Shown: positions 1 through 7,669 of the stretch, in pieces
Position numbering within the stretch: position 1 is the first letter of the stretch
Layout: each line of letters starts with the position of its first letter
Source: Gammaproteobacteria bacterium
GTDB taxonomy: Bacteria > Pseudomonadota > Gammaproteobacteria > Immundisolibacterales > Immundisolibacteraceae
Direction: 5' to 3'
Assembly: GCA_003526065.1 (NCBI GenBank)
Contig: DQBD01000012.1
Location: forward strand, 1-8,852
Length of the DNA: 8,852 nt
Translations under genes and position numbers: made by a program
Notes under the pieces: generated by a model
Seen by the model: the letters and a program-made list of their open reading frames with translations, nothing else
What the model was told of the DNA's origin: nothing
The model's database searches: none

Positions 1-455
1 TGCGTGCGGCGCGCCTGGCATCGCGCTCGGGCGCCGCCACCTGGATCGTCGGCGGCGCCATCGACGGTGTACTGACTTCCCTGGCGACCGGCGCCGACAT
101 CGGCACACTGCTGCTGCCGGAGCAAGAGCCCCTGCAGGCCCGCAAGCTTTGGCTGGCGGGCAACCTGCGCGTGCGCGGCCGCCTACACGTGGATGCCGGT
201 GCGGAACGGAGTCTGCGCCAGGCCGGACGCAGCCTGCTGGCGGTCGGCGTGGTGGCAGTGGACGGGGATTTTCGGCGCGGCGACCTGGTCGCCTGCGTGA
301 CACCCGACGGGCGCGAGATCGCCCGCGGGCTGTGCAACTACAGCGCCGAGGAGGCGCAACGGATCAGGGGCCTGCCCAGCACCCGGTTTGCCGAGGTGCT
401 CGGCTACATCGACGAACCGGAACTGATCCACCGCGACAACCTGGTACTGGTGTGA
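1..455 (+). CDS. proB: Glutamate 5-kinase, 3' end (partial)
   Basis: This is the C-terminal part of glutamate 5-kinase, the cytoplasmic enzyme that phosphorylates L-glutamate to gamma-glutamyl phosphate in the first step of proline synthesis. The reading frame is open from the window edge (first full codon at position 3) to TGA at 453-455, so the start and most of the kinase domain lie outside. The visible part begins with the end of the amino-acid-kinase fold (SRSGAATWIVGG, then IGTLLLPE). It continues into the PUA domain typical of bacterial ProB: ARKLWLAGNL, then VDAGAERSL, RRGDLVACV, ARGLCNYSAEEA, and a closing LGYIDEPELIHRDNLVLV. Those blocks match the family closely, and the C-terminus looks complete. 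It converges on rpsT, with a GC-rich hairpin in the 53-bp gap. In many gammaproteobacteria proB follows obgE, which would be expected upstream of this window but cannot be seen. Confidence 0.95.
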   Translation, partial: RAARLASRSGAATWIVGGAIDGVLTSLATGADIGTLLLPEQEPLQARKLWLAGNLRVRGRLHVDAGAERSLRQAGRSLLAVGVVAVDGDFRRGDLVACVTPDGREIARGLCNYSAEEAQRIRGLPSTRFAEVLGYIDEPELIHRDNLVLV

Positions 456-473
456 CGCCGCGGCAGGCAACCA

Positions 474-496
474 CGCCGGCCGCCAGGCGGCCGGCG
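474..496. terminator. GC-rich hairpin between convergent proB and rpsT
   Basis: A perfect 10-bp inverted repeat (474-483 with 487-496, loop CAG) sits between the stop codons of proB and rpsT. Its position suits a shared transcription end point for the two converging genes. There is no clear T-run on either side: GCCGAAAC follows on the plus strand and TGGTTGCC on the minus strand. It is therefore a weak match to a classical intrinsic terminator and could be mainly a 3'-end-stabilising stem. Confidence 0.5.
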
Positions 497-508
497 CCGA
501 AACGGCTC

Positions 509-781
509 TCAGGCGCTCTGACGCAGTGCGTAGATGCGCTTGTTCAAGCGGCTCTTGTGACGCGCGGCGGCGTTCTTGTGGATCAGGCCGCGGGCCGCCA
601 TGCGATCCAGCAGCGGCACGGCCGCGCTGTAGCTGGCACTGGCGGTGTCGGCGTCGCCGGCACGAATGGCCGTCAGCACACGCTTGACGGCAGTACGCAG
701 CGCCGAACGGCGGCTCATGTTGTGGGCGCGTCGGTCGGCGCTCTGACGCGCGCGTTTGATGGCTTGCGGGCTGTTTGCCAA
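509..781 (-). CDS. rpsT: 30S ribosomal protein S20, TTG start
   Basis: This encodes ribosomal protein S20, a small basic helical protein that binds 16S rRNA in the body of the 30S subunit. The 90-residue product is close to the family length (87 in E. coli). It shows the family pattern: ANSPQAIKRARQS at the N-terminus, an Arg-rich stretch (RRAHNMSRRSALRTAVKRV), and GLIHKNAAARHKSRLNKRI near the C-terminus. The start codon is TTG at 779-781. No in-frame ATG or GTG lies between it and the promoter, and a Shine-Dalgarno AGGGA (plus-strand TCCCT, 789-793) sits 7 nt upstream of it. E. coli rpsT also starts with UUG, and that weak start is linked there to S20 autoregulation, so the same control is likely here (inference). 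The gene is monocistronic, divergent from murJ and convergent with proB. Confidence 0.97.
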   Translation of the reverse strand: MANSPQAIKRARQSADRRAHNMSRRSALRTAVKRVLTAIRAGDADTASASYSAAVPLLDRMAARGLIHKNAAARHKSRLNKRIYALRQSA

Positions 782-801
782 GGCGAGATCCCTACGATGG
801 A

Positions 802-814
802 CGACGAAACGTCG
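802..814 (-). promoter_or_regulatory. Small hairpin in the rpsT mRNA leader
   Basis: A perfect inverted repeat, CGACG-TTT-CGTCG on the minus strand, lies 8 nt upstream of the rpsT Shine-Dalgarno sequence inside the predicted leader of about 50 nt. It could be part of a structured leader used in S20 translational feedback, which is known for rpsT in E. coli. The role here is inference, and a 5-bp stem is short enough to arise by chance. Confidence 0.35.
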
Positions 815-835
815 AAGGCGAAAAAAAGGTTGCGA

Positions 836-864
836 ACTATGCGCACACGAACGCGCTTTGTCAA
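836..864 (-). promoter_or_regulatory. Sigma-70-type promoter of rpsT
   Basis: On the minus strand a perfect -35 box TTGACA (plus-strand 859-864) is followed by a 17-bp spacer and a -10 box CATAGT (plus-strand 836-841, four of six consensus bases). Transcription would start near 829-831, giving a leader of about 50 nt that begins close to a run of seven T and ends at the TTG start. The spacing is ideal, so this is the best promoter candidate in the window. No comparable promoter for murJ was seen in the same gap. Confidence 0.75.
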
Positions 865-892
865 TCCCGGCCCGGCACGGGCAGCCTAGGAC

Positions 893-2416
893 ATGCTGCG
901 CTCAGCCGCCTCGGTGGCCGTCGCCACCAGCAGCTCGCGTGTCCTCGGCTACGTGCGGGACATGGTCATCGCCGCCACCTTCGGGGCCGGTCCGGCGGCG
1001 GACGCCTTTTTCGTCGCCTTCCGCATCCCGAACTTCCTGCGGCGCCTGTTCGCCGAGGGCGCCTTCTCACAGGCCTTCGTGCCGGTGCTGTCGCAGTACC
1101 GGACACAACGCGAACCGGCCGAGGTACGCGACCTGGTGGCACACACCCTGGGCACGCTGGGCGCCGTGCTGTTGGGCACGGCGCTGCTGGCGGTCCTGGC
1201 GTCGCCGCTGCTGGTGTGGCTGCTGGCGCCCGGCTTCGGCGACGACCCGCAACGTGGCGCGCTCACCGGCACGTTGCTGCGCGTCACCTTCTGGTACCTG
1301 CCGCTGGTGTCGCTGGCAGCGGCGGTGGGCGGCGTCCTCAACACCTTCGGCCGCTATTTCGCGCCGGCGCTCACGCCACTGTTCCTGAACCTGGCGATGA
1401 TCGCGGCGGCGGTGTGGCTGGCGCCGCGCCTGGACGTGCCTGTGCTGGCACTGGCCATCGGCGTGGTGGTGGGCGGCCTGCTGCAGTTGCTGTGGCAACT
1501 GCCGTCGCTGCGCGCCACCGGCAACCTGGTGCGCCCCCGTGTGGGTTTTTCGCACCCCGGCGTGCGCCGCATCCTGACGCTGATGGGACCGGGCGTGTTC
1601 GGTTCCTCGGTGGCCCAGATCAACCTGATGTTCGACACCATCGTCGCTTCGTTCCTGGCCACCGGCAGCGTGTCATGGCTGTACTACGCCGACCGTCTGG
1701 TCGAGTTTCCGCTCGGCGTGCTGGCCATCGCCTTTGCCACGGTCATCCTGCCGCGCCTGTCACGCGAGCATGCCGGCAACGACCCACAGGCCTTCTCTCG
1801 CACGCTGGACTGGGGCCTGCGCTGGGTGGTGCTGGTGGGTCTGCCCGCGGCGGCGGCACTGGGCGTACTGGCCGGTCCGCTGCTGGGAACGCTGTTCCAC
1901 TACGGGGCGTTCGACACCCACTCGGTACACATGGCGCGGCAGGCGCTGTGGGCCTTTGCGCCCGGCCTGGTGGCCTTCATGGCCATCAAGGTCCTGGCGC
2001 CGGGGTACTACGCCCGCCAGGACACACGCACGCCAATGCGCATCGGCGTTGCCGCCATGCTGGCCAATATCGGCATCACCCTGGTGCTGGTGTGGCCGCT
2101 GCAGCACGCCGGACTGGCCGCCGCCACCAGCTTGGCGGCCTACCTCAACGCGTTATTATTGCTGCGCGGTCTGCGGCGCAGCGGCGTGTACCGCCCGCAA
2201 CCTGGCTGGCGCCAGTTCCTGTGCCGGGTGGCCGCTGCCACGGCCGTCATGACGCTGTTGCTGTGGCTCGGCAGCGGCACGTTGGATGTCTGGCTGGCGC
2301 GCAGCGCCGCCGAACGTGGCCTGCACCTGATGACCTGGGTGCTCGCCGGCCTGTTCAGCTACGGTGCCGTGCTGCTGGCCCTGCGCCTGCCGCTGACCTC
2401 GTTGCGCCGGCCATGA
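893..2416 (+). CDS. murJ: Lipid II flippase MurJ
   Basis: MurJ (MviN) is the inner-membrane flippase that moves lipid II, the peptidoglycan precursor, to the periplasmic face. The 507-residue product is very hydrophobic throughout, consistent with the family's 14 membrane segments. The N-terminus carries the hallmark blocks SSSRVLGYVRD, FGAGPAADAFFVAF and RLFAEGAFSQAFVPVL. Residues matching the essential charged positions of E. coli MurJ are present with an offset of two: Arg16, Arg22, Asp37, Arg50 and Arg268 (in YYADRLVEFPLG). The ATG at 893 is the most upstream possible start, because a TAG lies in frame at 887-889, and the length before the first motif fits the family. The ribosome-binding signal is poor: AGGA at 888-891 is only 1 nt from the start. 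The gene is divergent from rpsT and heads the ribF-ileS-lspA cluster. Confidence 0.97.
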   Translation: MLRSAASVAVATSSSRVLGYVRDMVIAATFGAGPAADAFFVAFRIPNFLRRLFAEGAFSQAFVPVLSQYRTQREPAEVRDLVAHTLGTLGAVLLGTALLAVLASPLLVWLLAPGFGDDPQRGALTGTLLRVTFWYLPLVSLAAAVGGVLNTFGRYFAPALTPLFLNLAMIAAAVWLAPRLDVPVLALAIGVVVGGLLQLLWQLPSLRATGNLVRPRVGFSHPGVRRILTLMGPGVFGSSVAQINLMFDTIVASFLATGSVSWLYYADRLVEFPLGVLAIAFATVILPRLSREHAGNDPQAFSRTLDWGLRWVVLVGLPAAAALGVLAGPLLGTLFHYGAFDTHSVHMARQALWAFAPGLVAFMAIKVLAPGYYARQDTRTPMRIGVAAMLANIGITLVLVWPLQHAGLAAATSLAAYLNALLLLRGLRRSGVYRPQPGWRQFLCRVAAATAVMTLLLWLGSGTLDVWLARSAAERGLHLMTWVLAGLFSYGAVLLALRLPLTSLRRP

Positions 2417-2525
2417 CACCGACGCTGTTGCGGCACGCCGTGGACCGCCAACCGACTCCAGAAACTGCTCCGACGCATCGACAAAGCCCACGTGGACAGC
2501 GACTTTCTCCGTATCGGATCACCAC

Positions 2526-2539
2526 AGGACCCGCGGGTG
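2526..2539 (+). promoter_or_regulatory. Ribosome-binding site deciding the start of the DUF2203 gene
   Basis: AGGA at 2526-2529 stands 7 nt before a GTG at 2537-2539. The alternative in-frame GTG at 2492 has no purine-rich sequence at a useful distance. This favours the shorter protein. Confidence 0.5.
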
Positions 2540-2902
2540 TTCAGCCTCGCCGAGGCGCAGACCCTGTTCCCGCTGGTACGCGGCATCACCCAGCGCGCCG
2601 CCGAGGAACTGGCACCGGTGCAACGCCAGCTGAAGGTGCTGCCGCGACGCACCATCGAATTGCAGGCGGCCGAAAAACGCTACCAGACCATCGTCAACGC
2701 CTGGGTCAACAAGATGCGGCGCCTGGGTCTGGTGGTGAAGGGGCTGTGGCTGGTCGATTTCGACACCGGCGACGGCTATCTGTGCTGGAAATATCCGGAA
2801 CTGACGCTGGGGCACTACCACGGCTACGACGAGGGTTTCGCCGGCCGCCGGCCGCTGCGCGAGGTACTGGAAACCCTCGACCCGGACTGGGCGCGCTACT
2901 GA
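2537..2902 (+). CDS. DUF2203-family protein of unknown function
   Basis: This small soluble protein (121 residues from this start) matches the DUF2203 family as I recall it. FSLAEAQTLFPLV at the very N-terminus is followed by a long charged helix and then GLVVKGLWLVDF (about residues 64-75), YLCWKYPE (81-88) and HYHGYDEGFAGRRPL (93-107). The family has no established function. The start is uncertain. An in-frame GTG at 2492 would add 15 residues, but five of those 15 codons end in A or T against one of the next 15, and there is no ribosome-binding site before it. The GTG at 2537 has AGGA 7 nt upstream and begins where the family pattern begins. The gene lies between murJ and ribF on the same strand, 34 bp before ribF, so it is probably co-transcribed. 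There is no signal peptide or membrane segment. Family call fairly sure, role unknown. Confidence 0.8.
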   Translation: MFSLAEAQTLFPLVRGITQRAAEELAPVQRQLKVLPRRTIELQAAEKRYQTIVNAWVNKMRRLGLVVKGLWLVDFDTGDGYLCWKYPELTLGHYHGYDEGFAGRRPLREVLETLDPDWARY

Positions 2903-2936
2903 GCGCCGCCCACGCCACCGACCACGGAAACCCGGT

Positions 2937-3866
2937 GTGGAACTGATCCGCGGCCTGCACAACCTGCGTCCCGCGCACCACGGCTGCGTGGCCAGCATCG
3001 GCAATTTCGACGGCGTCCACCTGGGCCATCGGGCCATCGTCGGCCGCCTGCGCGAGCACGCCGCGGCGTGCGGGCTGCCAGCGCGGGTGGTGCTGTTCGA
3101 GCCGCAACCGCTGGAGTTCTTTCGCCCGCAGGCGGCCGAGCCACGCCTGATGCGCCTGCGCGAAAAAGTGGCCGCGCTGGCGGCGCTTGGCGTGGACGGC
3201 GTGCTGTGCCTGCACTTCGACGCGCGCCTGGCCGGCATGCCGCGCGAGGCGTTCGTCGATCGACTGCTGGTGCAGGGGCTCGGTGTACGACAACTCGTGG
3301 TCGGGCCGGACTTTCGCTTCGGCCACCGGCGCCAGGGTGACACCGACTACCTGCATGCTGTCGGCGCCACGGCCGGCTTCGGCGTCGAGGTGGTGCCGCC
3401 GCTGCAGTTGGACGGCGAACGGGTCAGCAGCACCGCCGTGCGCCAGCACCTGGTCACCGGCGATCTGGACGGCGCCGCGCGCCTGCTGGGCCGCCCCTAC
3501 ACCCTGCACGGACGCGTCAGCCACGGCGACGCCCGTGGCCGCACGCTCGGCTTCCCGACGCTGAACCTGCCGCTGCACCGCCGGGCGGTGAGCCTGCGCG
3601 GTGTGTTCGCCGTGCGCGTGACGGGACTGGCCGCCACGCCGTTGCCTGCGGTGGCCAACCTCGGCTGGCGTCCGACCGTCGACGGCCGCTATCCGCTGCT
3701 CGAAGTCCATGTGCTCGACTTCAGCGGCGAGGTTTACGGCCGGCAGGTGCAGGTGACCTTCGTGCAGCGCCTGCGCGACGAACAGCGTTTCGACAGCCTC
3801 GATGCACTGCGCCGTCAGATCGACGACGACGTGCGCGCCGCCCGCGCGGTGTTCGCCCAATCCTGA
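2937..3866 (+). CDS. ribF: Bifunctional riboflavin kinase / FAD synthetase
   Basis: RibF converts riboflavin to FMN and then FMN to FAD in the cytoplasm. The 309-residue product has the usual two-domain layout. The N-terminal FAD synthetase (nucleotidyltransferase) domain shows GNFDGVHLGH (22-31, the HIGH-like motif), FEPQP (54-58), GPDFRFG (123-129) and SSTAVR (164-169). The C-terminal riboflavin kinase domain shows GRTLGFPTLNL (201-211), then PAVANLGWRPTV and the LLEVHVLDF-GEVYG strand. All expected motifs are intact and the length is normal. The start is GTG at 2937, with GGAAA ending 6 nt upstream, and the motif distance from the N-terminus fits the family. It is followed after 12 bp by ileS. 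No FMN riboswitch or other cis-regulator is visible, so expression probably follows the operon. Confidence 0.97.
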   Translation: MELIRGLHNLRPAHHGCVASIGNFDGVHLGHRAIVGRLREHAAACGLPARVVLFEPQPLEFFRPQAAEPRLMRLREKVAALAALGVDGVLCLHFDARLAGMPREAFVDRLLVQGLGVRQLVVGPDFRFGHRRQGDTDYLHAVGATAGFGVEVVPPLQLDGERVSSTAVRQHLVTGDLDGAARLLGRPYTLHGRVSHGDARGRTLGFPTLNLPLHRRAVSLRGVFAVRVTGLAATPLPAVANLGWRPTVDGRYPLLEVHVLDFSGEVYGRQVQVTFVQRLRDEQRFDSLDALRRQIDDDVRAARAVFAQS

Positions 3867-3878
3867 GAACAAGCCCAC

Positions 3879-6686
3879 ATGGCCGACTACAAAGCGACAC
3901 TCAACCTGCCGCAGACCGACTTTCCCATGCGCGGCAACCTGCCGCAGCGCGAACCGCAGACGCTGGCCCGCTGGCGGGAATTGGACATTTACGCGCGCCT
4001 GCGCCGCGAGCGGGCCGGCCGGCCGCGGCGCGTGCTGCATGACGGCCCGCCGTACGCCAACGGCGACATCCACATCGGCCACGCCGTCAACAAGATCCTG
4101 AAGGACATCATCGTCAAGTCCTGGACCCTGGACGGTGACGACGCACCCTACGTGCCCGGCTGGGACTGCCACGGCCTGCCGATCGAGCACATGGTGGAGA
4201 AAAAACTCGGCAAGCCCGGCGCCAAGGTCAGCGCGGGCGAGTTCCGCGCCGCCTGCCGTGACTACGCCGCCCGGCAGGTGGCCGGCCAGCGCGGCGACTT
4301 CGAGCGCCTGGGCGTGATCGGTGACTGGGACGACCCGTACCTGACCATGGCGCCGCAGACCGAGGCCGACATCCTGCGCGCGCTCGGCCGCATCATCGCC
4401 GGCGGCTACCTCTACAAGGGCGAGCGACCGGTCCACTGGTGTCTTGACTGCCGCTCGGCGCTGGCCGAGGCCGAGGTCGATTACCAGGACAAGACCTCAC
4501 CGGCCATCGACGTGCGGTTCGCGGTGCTGGACCGCGCCAGGGCGGCGGCGGCCTTCGGCGCCTCCGGTGACGACCGGCCGCTGAGCCTGCCGATCTGGAC
4601 CACCACGCCGTGGACGCTGCCGGCCAACCAGGCGGTGGCGCTGAACGCCGAGATCGAGTACGGGCTGTACGACACCGGCAGCGAGCGCCTGATCCTGGCC
4701 ACCGAGCTGGCCGAAACCGCCCTCACGCGCTACGACCTGGCCGGCGCGCGCCCGGTCGGTCGCTGCACCGGCGCGGCGCTGGAAGGCCTGATGCTGCGTC
4801 ATCCGTTCTTGGACCTCGACGTGCCGGTGATCCTGGGTGATCACGTCACCACCGAGGCCGGTACCGGCGCCGTGCACACCGCGCCCGGCCACGGCGCGGA
4901 CGACTTTGCGGCCGGCAAGGTCTACGGCCTCAAGGTCTACAACCCGGTCGGCAGCGACGGCCGCTTCCTGCCCGGCACGCCGCATGTCGAAGGCCTGCAG
5001 GTGTTTGCCGCCAACAAGACGCTCATCGAGCTGCTGCGCGAACGCGGCGCCCTGCTCGCCGACCGGCCGCTGCAGCACAGCTACCCGCACTGCTGGCGCC
5101 ACAAGACGCCCACCATCACGCGCACGACCCCGCAGTGGTTCATCTCCATGGCGCATGCCGACCTGCGCGGCAAGGCGCTGACCGCCATCGCGCAAACCCA
5201 GTGGACACCCGCCTGGGGCGAGGCGCGCATCCACGGCATGATCGCGAACCGGCCCGACTGGTGCGTCTCGCGCCAGCGCGTGTGGGGGGTGCCGATCGCG
5301 CTGTTCGTGCACCGCGTCACCGGCGAGCTGCACCCACGCAGCGACGCGCTGATCGAGGCGGTCGCGCAGCGCATCGAGCAGCGCGGCATCGAGGCCTGGT
5401 TCGAGCTCGATCCGGCCGAGTTGCTGGGCGCCGAGGCGGCCGATTACGAGAAGGTGCCGGACATTCTGGACGTGTGGTTCGACTCCGGCGTCACGCACCA
5501 GAGCGTGCTGGCGCGCCGCCCGGAGCTCGGCTACCCGGCCGAGCTGTATCTGGAAGGCTCCGACCAGCACCGTGGCTGGTTCCATTCGTCGCTGCTCACC
5601 TCGGTGGCGCTGCACGGCCACGCGCCCTATCGCGGCGTGCTGACGCACGGCTTCACGGTAGACGCCGCCGGCAAGAAGATGTCGAAGTCCGCCGGCAATG
5701 TGATCGCGCCGCAGAAGGTCATCAACCAGCTTGGCGCCGACGTGCTGCGCCTGTGGGTGGCCAGCACCGACTACAGCGCCGAGATGTCCATCTCGGACGA
5801 AATTCTCAGCCGCAACGCCGACGCCTACCGGCGCCTGCGCAACACCGCGCGCTTTCTGCTGGCGAACCTCGCCGGCTTCGACCCGGCGACGGACGCGCTT
5901 GCGCCCGAGGACCTGGTGGCGCTGGACCGCTGGCTGCTGCGCCGCGCCGGCGCCCTCGACGCCGACCTGCGCGACGACTACGCGGCCTATCAGTTCCACG
6001 AGGTCAGCCGCAAGATCCACCATTTCTGCGCAGTCGACCTGGGCGCGTTCTATCTCGACGTGATCAAGGACCGCCAATACACCGGCCAGGCCGACGGCCA
6101 TCCACGCCGCTCGGCGCAGACCGCGATGTACCACGCCCTGGAACTGCTGGTGCGCTGGCTGGCGCCGGTTCTGAGCTTCACCGCCGAAGAGATCTGGCGC
6201 TGCATGCCCGGCGACCGGACCGACAGCGTCCTGCTCACCACCTGGTACGCCCCCCCTGCGCTGCCGGCGGAGGACGCCGAGCCGCTCACCATGGCGGCCT
6301 GGGACCGTGTACGCGCCATCCGCGACACGGTGAACCGCCAGCTGGAACGCCTGCGTGTCGCCGGTGACATCGGCTCGGCACTGGATGCCGAGGTGGATCT
6401 GTACGTCGACGGAACCGACGCGACGCTGCTTCGCACGCTCGGCGACGAGCTGCGTTTCGCGCTCATCTGCTCCTATGCGCGCCTGCACCCGGCGGACCAG
6501 CGGCCCGCGCATGCGGTGGCCGATGAAAGCGGTCTTTGGGTAGTGGTGAGCGCGTGTACGCATCCGAAGTGCGTGCGCTGCTGGCATCACCGCGACGACG
6601 TCGGGCGCCACGCCGACCACCCGGAGCTGTGCGGCCGCTGCGTGGAGAACGTCGCCGGCAACGGCGAACAGCGGTGTTTCGCTTGA
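3879..6686 (+). CDS. ileS: Isoleucyl-tRNA synthetase
   Basis: IleRS charges tRNA-Ile with isoleucine and hydrolyses mischarged valine. The 935-residue protein is nearly the length of the E. coli enzyme (938). Class I signatures are intact: [11 protein letters not shown] (58-68) and KMSKS (600-604). The CP1 editing domain retains the key residues at the same numbers as in E. coli: Thr241-243 and Asn250 in the block [11 protein letters not shown], and His333 and Asp342 in [16 protein letters not shown]. The C-terminal zinc-binding module has Cys898, Cys901, Cys918 and Cys921 and ends in GNGEQRCFA, which makes this the ordinary bacterial type. The ATG at 3879 gives the family N-terminus ([21 protein letters not shown] minus one residue is standard); the ribosome-binding signal is weak. 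It lies 12 bp after ribF and overlaps lspA by one base. No T-box leader is seen, as expected for a proteobacterium. Confidence 0.98.
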   Translation: MADYKATLNLPQTDFPMRGNLPQREPQTLARWRELDIYARLRRERAGRPRRVLHDGPPYANGDIHIGHAVNKILKDIIVKSWTLDGDDAPYVPGWDCHGLPIEHMVEKKLGKPGAKVSAGEFRAACRDYAARQVAGQRGDFERLGVIGDWDDPYLTMAPQTEADILRALGRIIAGGYLYKGERPVHWCLDCRSALAEAEVDYQDKTSPAIDVRFAVLDRARAAAAFGASGDDRPLSLPIWTTTPWTLPANQAVALNAEIEYGLYDTGSERLILATELAETALTRYDLAGARPVGRCTGAALEGLMLRHPFLDLDVPVILGDHVTTEAGTGAVHTAPGHGADDFAAGKVYGLKVYNPVGSDGRFLPGTPHVEGLQVFAANKTLIELLRERGALLADRPLQHSYPHCWRHKTPTITRTTPQWFISMAHADLRGKALTAIAQTQWTPAWGEARIHGMIANRPDWCVSRQRVWGVPIALFVHRVTGELHPRSDALIEAVAQRIEQRGIEAWFELDPAELLGAEAADYEKVPDILDVWFDSGVTHQSVLARRPELGYPAELYLEGSDQHRGWFHSSLLTSVALHGHAPYRGVLTHGFTVDAAGKKMSKSAGNVIAPQKVINQLGADVLRLWVASTDYSAEMSISDEILSRNADAYRRLRNTARFLLANLAGFDPATDALAPEDLVALDRWLLRRAGALDADLRDDYAAYQFHEVSRKIHHFCAVDLGAFYLDVIKDRQYTGQADGHPRRSAQTAMYHALELLVRWLAPVLSFTAEEIWRCMPGDRTDSVLLTTWYAPPALPAEDAEPLTMAAWDRVRAIRDTVNRQLERLRVAGDIGSALDAEVDLYVDGTDATLLRTLGDELRFALICSYARLHPADQRPAHAVADESGLWVVVSACTHPKCVRCWHHRDDVGRHADHPELCGRCVENVAGNGEQRCFA

Positions 6687-7153
6687 TGGGCACGCGCCTG
6701 GCGCTGGCCACGCTGGTCCTGGTTCTCGACCAGCTCAGCAAGGCCGCCGTTCTACGTTGGTTGCACCCTCACCAGGTGGTCGACGTGCTGCCTGGGTTCA
6801 ACCTGACCTTGGCGTTCAACCGTGGGGCGGCGTTCAGCTTTCTGGCGGGCGCCGGTGGCTGGCAGCGGTGGTTCTTCGCCGGGGTGGCGATGCTGGCCAG
6901 CGTGGTGATCGTCGTGATGCTGCGTCGGACTCCGCCACACGAGCGCCTCACGGCGACCGCACTGGCGTTGATACTCGGCGGCGCCATCGGCAATCTCATC
7001 GACCGTCTGCGGTGGGGGCACGTGGTCGATTTTCTCGATGTCTATGTCGGCAGCGCGCACTGGCCCGCCTTCAACCTCGCCGACAGTGCCATCTGCGTCG
7101 GTGCCGTGCTGTTCGCGTGGGGCGCCTGGCGTAGCGGACGGCACACCGCGTAA
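6686..7153 (+). CDS. lspA: Lipoprotein signal peptidase (signal peptidase II)
   Basis: LspA is the inner-membrane aspartyl protease that removes signal peptides from diacylated prolipoproteins. The 155-residue product has four hydrophobic segments and the family motifs: LDQLSK near the N-terminus, NRGAAFSFLAGAGGWQRWFF (about 45-64), GGAIGNLIDRL (98-108), GHVVDFLD (111-118) and AFNLADSAICVGA (128-140). The catalytic dyad is most likely Asp115 and Asp133, aligned with the two active-site Asp residues of the family. The ATG at 6686 shares its A with the ileS stop (TGATG), which suggests translational coupling. A GTG at 6674 could add four residues. The longer open frame reaching back to 6536 is ileS read out of frame. 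It is the last gene of the cluster: fkpB or ispH, which often follow lspA in gammaproteobacteria, are absent, and a strong terminator follows. Confidence 0.97.
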   Translation: MGTRLALATLVLVLDQLSKAAVLRWLHPHQVVDVLPGFNLTLAFNRGAAFSFLAGAGGWQRWFFAGVAMLASVVIVVMLRRTPPHERLTATALALILGGAIGNLIDRLRWGHVVDFLDVYVGSAHWPAFNLADSAICVGAVLFAWGAWRSGRHTA

Positions 7154-7211
7154 TCCGCCCGATCCGGGTTGCCCGCACCCTCACGCACCTTTTTCCGTTA
7201 AGGGCCTGCAA

Positions 7212-7244
7212 CGAAAAAAGCCGGGACATGCCCGGCTTTTTTCG
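7212..7244. terminator. Bidirectional intrinsic terminator between lspA and rplQ
   Basis: A perfect 14-bp inverted repeat (7212-7225, CGAAAAAAGCCGGG, with 7231-7244, loop ACATG) has its GC-rich core next to the loop and an A-run/T-run of six as the outer stem. Read in either direction it gives a GC stem followed by a U-tract, the classical form of a two-way terminator. It ends the murJ-lspA operon from the left and the rpoA-rplQ operon from the right. It is the best terminator in the window. The rest of the 107-bp gap shows nothing else. Confidence 0.95.
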
Positions 7245-7260
7245 CTTGAGCTCGCCGCCG

Positions 7261-7647
7261 TTACTCGGCTGCCGGCTCCTGCTCCTGCACCGGCCGGTCC
7301 ACCAGCTCTACATACGCCATCGGCGCCGCATCACCGGGACGGAAGCCGCACTTCAGGATGCGCAGGTAACCGCCCGGACGCGTCGCGTAACGCGGCCCCA
7401 GCTCGCTGAACAGCTTGCTGACGGCGTCCTTGTCCCGCAGGCGCGAGAACACGATACGGCGGTTGGCCACCGAGTCGCTCTTGGCGCGGGTGATGAGCGG
7501 TTCGAGTACCCGCCGCAACTCCTTGGCCTTCGGCAAGGTCGTGCGGATGAGTTCCTCGCGCACCAGGGCAGCACTCATGTTCTTGAACAGCGCCGCGCGA
7601 TGGCTGCTGTTACGGCCCAGCCTGCGGCCGATCTTTCTGTGTCGCAT
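7261..7647 (-). CDS. rplQ: 50S ribosomal protein L17
   Basis: L17 is a large-subunit protein sited near the peptide exit tunnel. The 128-residue product matches the family over its whole length (127 in E. coli): [17 protein letters not shown] at the N-terminus, then [36 protein letters not shown] and [26 protein letters not shown]. The short acidic tail (VQEQEPAAE) is normal. The ATG at 7645-7647 is fixed by the conserved first residues. The nearest Shine-Dalgarno-like GAGG is about 12 nt upstream and lies within a small inverted repeat (7658-7669). As usual the gene is last in the alpha operon, 33 bp after rpoA, and transcription runs into the strong two-way terminator. Confidence 0.98.
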   Translation of the reverse strand: MRHRKIGRRLGRNSSHRAALFKNMSAALVREELIRTTLPKAKELRRVLEPLITRAKSDSVANRRIVFSRLRDKDAVSKLFSELGPRYATRPGGYLRILKCGFRPGDAAPMAYVELVDRPVQEQEPAAE

Positions 7648-7657
7648 GTCTCGAAAA

Positions 7658-7669
7658 ACCTCGTGAGGT
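7658..7669 (-). repeat. Inverted repeat overlapping the rplQ ribosome-binding region
   Basis: The minus strand reads ACCTC-AC-GAGGT between rpoA and rplQ, a perfect 5-bp inverted repeat. Its second arm contains the only GAGG near the rplQ start, and five T follow it. It may be a weak stem affecting L17 translation. The loop of 2 nt is very tight, so it might be only a coincidental near-palindrome. Confidence 0.3.

Noticed and set aside
149..889. Plus-strand frame of 246 codons spanning the proB end and rpsT
   Set aside because: It overlaps proB out of frame and rpsT antisense, crosses a terminator-like hairpin and a promoter, and has no family features.
782..892. Promoter for murJ on the plus strand in the shared gap
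   Set aside because: The only candidate, TTGCGA at 830-835, has no acceptable -10 box at 16-18 bp, so no murJ promoter is reported.
2414..2536. Possible stop-codon readthrough joining murJ and the DUF2203 protein (same frame, no stop after the murJ TGA)
   Set aside because: MurJ is already full length, the intervening codons look non-coding, and a stop-free run of this length is unremarkable at this GC content. No selenocysteine-type stem was evident.
775..2946. 723-codon plus-strand frame overlapping murJ and the DUF2203 gene
   Set aside because: It is murJ read out of frame, rich in Arg/Gly/Pro/Ala without any family motif, whereas the murJ frame carries conserved charged residues at the expected positions.
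2706..4436. Long minus-strand open frame (576 codons) opposite the DUF2203 gene, ribF and ileS
   Set aside because: It crosses three well-supported genes on the other strand and has no recognisable motifs. It is explained by high GC content reducing stop codons.
4497..6620. Very long minus-strand open frame (707 codons) opposite ileS
   Set aside because: It lies wholly opposite an intact ileS with all family motifs. The product shows no recognisable domain and has the Ala/Gly/Arg/Val/Gln-rich composition of antisense frames in high-GC genes.
6536..6685. N-terminal extension of lspA by 50 codons
   Set aside because: The stretch is ileS zinc-module sequence read in another frame and is Arg-rich. 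LspA proteins begin shortly before the first membrane segment, as the ATG at 6686 gives.
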